Positions 61,301 through 64,000 of a stretch of 64,000 nt of DNA are shown here, piece by piece. The stretch covers positions 5,952,001 through 6,016,000 of the forward strand of contig NZ_CP108131.1 of NCBI RefSeq assembly GCF_036203305.1. The letters run 5' to 3'. The notes under the pieces were generated by a model that saw only the letters and a list, made by a program, of their open reading frames with translations, had not been told where the DNA came from and searched no databases. The translations under genes and the position numbers were made by a program. Source of the stretch: Streptomyces sp. NBC_00190 (GTDB taxonomy: Bacteria > Actinomycetota > Actinomycetes > Streptomycetales > Streptomycetaceae). Every line of letters starts with the position of its first letter. Position 1 is the stretch's first letter.

Positions 61301-64000
61301 GGCTGTCCCTCAACTACAACACCGACCTGTTCGACGCCGACACCATCCACCGCATGGCCGACCACCTGGCCGCCGTCCTCGGCGCCCTCGCGGACCAGCC
61401 GGAGCAGCCGCTCTCCCGCATCCCCCGGCTCTCCGCGCCCGAGCGCGCCGTGATCCTCGGCGACTGGGCCGAGGGCGCCGACGGACCGGCCGGCGCCGTC
61501 CTCACGGACGTCTTCGCCGAGCAGGTGGCCCGCGCCCCGCACGCCGTCGCGCTGGTCTGCGGTGAGGAGCAGTTCACGTACGGCGAACTGGACGTGCGCA
61601 CGAGCCGCCTGGCCCACGCGCTGCGCGAGCACGGGGTGGGTCCGGAGACCCGGGTCGGGGTCTGCCTGCCGCGCGGCGCCGAGCCGATCGTGGCGCTGCT
61701 CGCCGTACTGAAGGCGGGCGGGATCTTCGTACCGCTCGACACCGGCTATCCGGCCGAGCGCCTCGCGTACATGGCGCGGGACGCCGGGGTCGAACTGCTG
61801 CTGGCCGACGACTCGACCCGCGATACGATCCCCGGCGCCGAGGCGCCGGTGCTGCTCTTCGACGAACTGGAGGAGCGCGCCGCCGTCTGCTCCATCCACG
61901 TGCAGGGACCGCCGCAGGTCGCACTCACCCCGCAGAACGGCGCCTACGTCTTCTACACCTCCGGCTCCACCGGCCGGCCCAAGGGCATCGTGCTGCCGCA
62001 CGCCGGAGTGCTGCGCGTGGCCCGCGACCCTCGGCTCGCCACCACGGCGGCGGACGTCGTCGGCCAGTTCGCGACGCTGTCCTTCGACGCGAGCGCCCTG
62101 GAGATCTGGAGCGCCTTCGCCAACGGCGCCGCGCTCGTGGTGTCCGCCGCCCGCGTGCTGTCGGTCGAGGAACTCGGCGCGCTGCTGCGCCACCACGGGG
62201 TGACGGTCGCCTGGCTGACCGCCGGCCTGTTCCACGAGGTGGTCGACACGGACGTGACCATGCTGGCCGGGCTCCGGCTGCTGATGGCGGGCGGCGACGC
62301 GCTGGCCCCGCAGCACTGCCGGACCGTGCTCGAACGACTGCCGCACGTACGGCTGGTGAACGGGTACGGGCCCACCGAGACCACCGTCTTCGCGGCGGTC
62401 CACCCCGTCGACGCCGCCTCCGTGGGCGCGTCCGTGCCGATCGGCTCGCCCATCGGGCGCACCGGCGCCTACGTGCTCGACTCCTGGCTGCGGCCGGTGC
62501 CGGCCGGCGTCGCGGGGGAGCTCTACATCGCGGGTGAGGGACTGACCCGCGGCTACGTGGGGCATCCCGGGCTGAGCGCGGGCCGCTTCGTCGCCTCGCC
62601 CTTCGGAGCCGGGGAGCGGATGTACCGGACCGGTGACGTGGTGCGGTGGCTGGCCGACGGACAGCTGGAGTTCGTGGGGCGGGCCGACCATCAGGTCAAG
62701 GTGCGTGGTTTCCGGATCGAGATCGGTGAGATCGAGTCGGCGCTGGCCGCGCATCCGGACGTGCAGCAGGCCGTGGTGACGGTGCGCGAAGCCCGGCCGG
62801 GAGTGAAGCGGCTGGTCGGGTACGTCGTCGGGGACGGTCTGGACCAGGTGGGTCTGCGTGAGTTCGTTGCCAAGTCGCTGCCGGATTACATGGTTCCGAC
62901 GGCGTTCGTGGTGGTGGGTACGTTCCCGTTGACGGCGAACGGGAAGGTGGACCGGCGGGCGTTGCCGGAGCCTGATCTGGGTGCGGCTGTTTCGAAGGGG
63001 TATGTCGCTCCGCGTTCCGAGGTGGAGCGGGTGGTGGCTGAGGTGTGGGCGCAGGTGCTGGGCGTCGAGCGGGTGGGTGTGCGGGACAACTTCTTCGAGC
63101 TGGGTGGCGATTCGATCCTGAGTATTCAGGTGGTGTCGCGGTTGCGGCGGGCGGGGCTGGTGGTTTCTCCGCAGGATGTGCTGGTGCGGCAGACCGTGGC
63201 GGGTGTGGCTGCTGTGGTGGGTGAGGCGTCTGCTGTGGGTGCGGTGGAGGTTGTGTCCGGTCCGGTGGTGCTGTCTCCGGTGCAGGAGTGGTTCCTGGAG
63301 ACGCATCCGGTGGCGCCGGATCACTTCGGTATGTCGATGCATGTGAAGGTCGCCGAGGGTGTCGATGTGGGTGTGCTGTCGGAGGCCGTGTCGGTGGTGC
63401 TGTCGCATCACGAGGGGCTGTGGGTCCGTTTCGCGGACACGGCGGAGGGCTGGCGGCAGTCGGCGGGTGAGCCGGGTGTGGTGGTCGTCGAGCGGGATGT
63501 GGAGGGGGTGGTTCAGGAGTCGTTCCGGCTTGAGGGCGGGCCGCTGGTGCGGGCCGTTCTGAGCGGGGACCGGCTGTTGGTCGCGGTGCATCACATGGTG
63601 GTGGACGGTGTCTCGTGGCGGATCCTTCTGGAGGACGTCGCGCTGGCCTATCGGGAGCTGGTGGCCGGGCGTGAGGTGGAGCTGGATGCGGTGTCGTTGT
63701 CGTTCCCGGCGTGGACCGCGAAGCTCGCCGCGCACGACTTCTCGGGTCAGCTGGACTACTGGGCTTCGGTCGTCGACGGCGCCGGGCCGCTGTTCGACGT
63801 GCCGGCCGGCGCCAACACCGTGGCCGCATCCGCCATCGAAACCGTCACCCTGTCCCCGGAAGAGACCGAGGCCCTCCTCCACAAGGTCCCCGCCGTCTTC
63901 CGGACCCAGGTCAACGACATCCTCCTGGCCGCCCTGGGCCGCGCCCTGGGCTCCTGGACCGGCCGTGGCCGCGTCGTCGTGGACGTGGAGGGCCATGGCC
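58399..64000 (+). CDS. Second NRPS, 5' part (runs off the window)
   Basis: At least 1867 aa, open to the window end. Domains by approximate nucleotide position: A1 58420-59870, T1 -60110; C2 (LCL type, [10 protein letters not shown]) 60150-61430, A2 61490-62980, T2 -63220, E2 from 63260 ([10 protein letters not shown] present, incomplete). Pocket residues aligned by eye to GrsA: A1 DALWMGVIT and A2 DALWMGGVF, the latter close to Val codes. Like the first NRPS it begins with an A domain and no C domain, so it looks like an initiating synthetase. The first ~30 nt of coding sequence match the first NRPS. GTG 58399 has GGGGGAG 8 nt upstream; ATG 58378 is the alternative start. Confidence 0.93.
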   Translation, partial: MSGFGGVVITEIFAEWVARTPEAPAVVCAGERVSYTELDVRANRLAHELLAQGIVPGSRVGVCLPRGVEPVVALLAVLKAGAAAVPLDPEYPVDRLEFMVTDAGLSAVLVDASTTDVMRRAGAPALLAVTDVSGRPGSAPVVGVFPQSAAYVFYTSGSTGRPKGVVLPHEGFVRVVRDPNFGLGPDDVVSQLSTLSFDAGALEMWNALLNGAALAVSVERMLSVDELGAFVRAHGVSVLWLTAGLFHEVVDADVSVFSGVRLVMSGGDALSPRHCRKVLDEVPDVRLVNVYGPTESSITASSHVVEGPVLLGGPTPDTRLRVLDGGLRPVGVGVEGELYVSGIGLAHGYGGRAGLTAGRFVAVPGGSGERMYRTGDVVRWVSQGVLEFVGRADDQVKVRGFRVELGEVEEALAAHPSVSQAVAVVRADARGTKQLVAYAVGEGVSAEALREFAAKSLPEFMVPAVCVVLDVLPLTANGKVDRKALPEPDLSHLAEVYVAPRDEREAVVAGVFAEVLGLDRVGVHDHFFRLGGDSIRAVQAASRLRRTGVDISVRDLFDRPTTAALAAAAQADTGRAAGGPSPAARGGALPLSFAQARMWFAAEIDPEGTEYNTGGAVRLRGDLDVAALEAALGELVARHESLRTTFATVDGQGVQIIHPAAPVALPVREATAAEAAAVMDAELRTPFDLGTGPLLRPTLLRTAPDEHLLILSMHHIVTDGWSVNVLARELAALYAGESLPELPVQYADYAVWQRATLTPRALDEGGLAYWREQLADAPVLDLPTDRPRPAVRTRAGSTYALDLPAALLDRLAEACRTRGATLFMGLTAAVQLMLARTSGQRDVVLGTATIGRDRPELEDLLGFFVNTLALRTRIDEAATGTQLLASVRETVLDAFAHAAVPFDRVVDAVVTERDPSRTPLVQAMMVLQKRPWQADGVRGLGFEAADLPRQDAQFELTLEFWEQADGMRLSLNYNTDLFDADTIHRMADHLAAVLGALADQPEQPLSRIPRLSAPERAVILGDWAEGADGPAGAVLTDVFAEQVARAPHAVALVCGEEQFTYGELDVRTSRLAHALREHGVGPETRVGVCLPRGAEPIVALLAVLKAGGIFVPLDTGYPAERLAYMARDAGVELLLADDSTRDTIPGAEAPVLLFDELEERAAVCSIHVQGPPQVALTPQNGAYVFYTSGSTGRPKGIVLPHAGVLRVARDPRLATTAADVVGQFATLSFDASALEIWSAFANGAALVVSAARVLSVEELGALLRHHGVTVAWLTAGLFHEVVDTDVTMLAGLRLLMAGGDALAPQHCRTVLERLPHVRLVNGYGPTETTVFAAVHPVDAASVGASVPIGSPIGRTGAYVLDSWLRPVPAGVAGELYIAGEGLTRGYVGHPGLSAGRFVASPFGAGERMYRTGDVVRWLADGQLEFVGRADHQVKVRGFRIEIGEIESALAAHPDVQQAVVTVREARPGVKRLVGYVVGDGLDQVGLREFVAKSLPDYMVPTAFVVVGTFPLTANGKVDRRALPEPDLGAAVSKGYVAPRSEVERVVAEVWAQVLGVERVGVRDNFFELGGDSILSIQVVSRLRRAGLVVSPQDVLVRQTVAGVAAVVGEASAVGAVEVVSGPVVLSPVQEWFLETHPVAPDHFGMSMHVKVAEGVDVGVLSEAVSVVLSHHEGLWVRFADTAEGWRQSAGEPGVVVVERDVEGVVQESFRLEGGPLVRAVLSGDRLLVAVHHMVVDGVSWRILLEDVALAYRELVAGREVELDAVSLSFPAWTAKLAAHDFSGQLDYWASVVDGAGPLFDVPAGANTVAASAIETVTLSPEETEALLHKVPAVFRTQVNDILLAALGRALGSWTGRGRVVVDVEGHG
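58801..60036 (+). repeat. A1-T1 block shared with first NRPS (copy 2)
   Basis: Copy of 40414-41649 in the second NRPS. The divergent patch at about 59243-59377 changes pocket residue 322 from Ala to Val and the residue after GPTE from Val to Ser, within otherwise almost unchanged sequence. Confidence 0.8.
62616..63784 (+). repeat. A2-end/T2/E2 block, third copy
   Basis: Near-identical to 44241-45409 of the first NRPS. Small differences cluster near 62785-62805 and 63331-63350. Identity ends abruptly at about 63784, after which the E domain switches to a different, C-ending codon style. Confidence 0.75.

Noticed and set aside
60022..63996. 1324-codon minus-strand open frame near the window end
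   Set aside because: Antisense shadow of the second NRPS; His/Arg/Pro-rich nonsense sequence.

Overview
The window looks like chromosomal DNA of a Streptomyces or close actinomycete. GC is very high with strong G/C bias at third codon positions, GTG and TTG starts are common, genes overlap by ATGA/GTGA/TTGA, and the family content (giant NRPSs, MbtH, YcaO, actinobacterial two-component systems, GlxA-like oxidase) fits. I saw no rRNA, tRNA or CRISPR array. All family assignments and specificity codes come from reading motifs by eye, without database searches.

Layout. (1) 1-12.8 kb is a defence-type region. It has a small unknown gene, an IS5-type transposase scrap, a membrane-protein gene broken by two 1-nt frameshifts, a complete four-gene Wadjet type II anti-plasmid operon (jetA-D, 3853-12057) and a DUF262/GmrSD-like scrap behind it. 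(2) 12.8-15.2 kb carries a secreted radical-copper (galactose/glyoxal) oxidase and a GNAT acetyltransferase. (3) 15.4-26.0 kb is a compact set that looks like an unfamiliar small biosynthetic cluster. Rhodanese, FemAB/GNAT-like transferase and a lysine-2,3-aminomutase-type radical SAM enzyme face a six-gene operon: thioredoxin-TPR-DinB fusion, MFS exporter, ATP-grasp ligase, ornithine/lysine-type N-hydroxylase, class V PLP enzyme and an unknown protein. (4) 26.0-28.2 kb holds a small membrane protein divergent from a histidine kinase/response regulator pair, with a strong palindrome between them. (5) 34.4-28.3 kb on the minus strand reads alpha/beta hydrolase, B3/4-domain protein, 64-aa peptide, fused E1-like/YcaO cyclodehydratase, histidine kinase, response regulator: a possible RiPP (TOMM) operon with its own regulation. 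(6) 34.5-64.0 kb is a non-ribosomal peptide cluster with MbtH, an FtsX-type ABC exporter, a beta-lactamase-fold protein with the features of a PBP-type thioesterase, a five-module NRPS (A-T, C-A-T-E, C-A-T-E, C-A-T, C-A-T-E) and a second NRPS that runs off the window and again starts with A-T.

How the parts work together. The Wadjet genes form an SMC-like complex (JetABC) with a Toprim nuclease (JetD) that removes circular plasmids. In the NRPS cluster, MbtH supports the adenylation domains and the ABC pair probably exports the product. The first NRPS lacks a thioesterase domain and ends in an epimerisation domain, so the neighbouring PBP-type enzyme is the natural candidate to release, and probably cyclise, a D-terminated pentapeptide. 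Two NRPSs that each begin without a C domain, separated by a strong terminator, suggest two parallel assembly lines, as described for surugamide and for pentaminomycin/BE-18257. The NRPS genes are mosaics of nearly identical blocks, including an adenylation domain in which mainly the substrate-pocket segment differs between copies.
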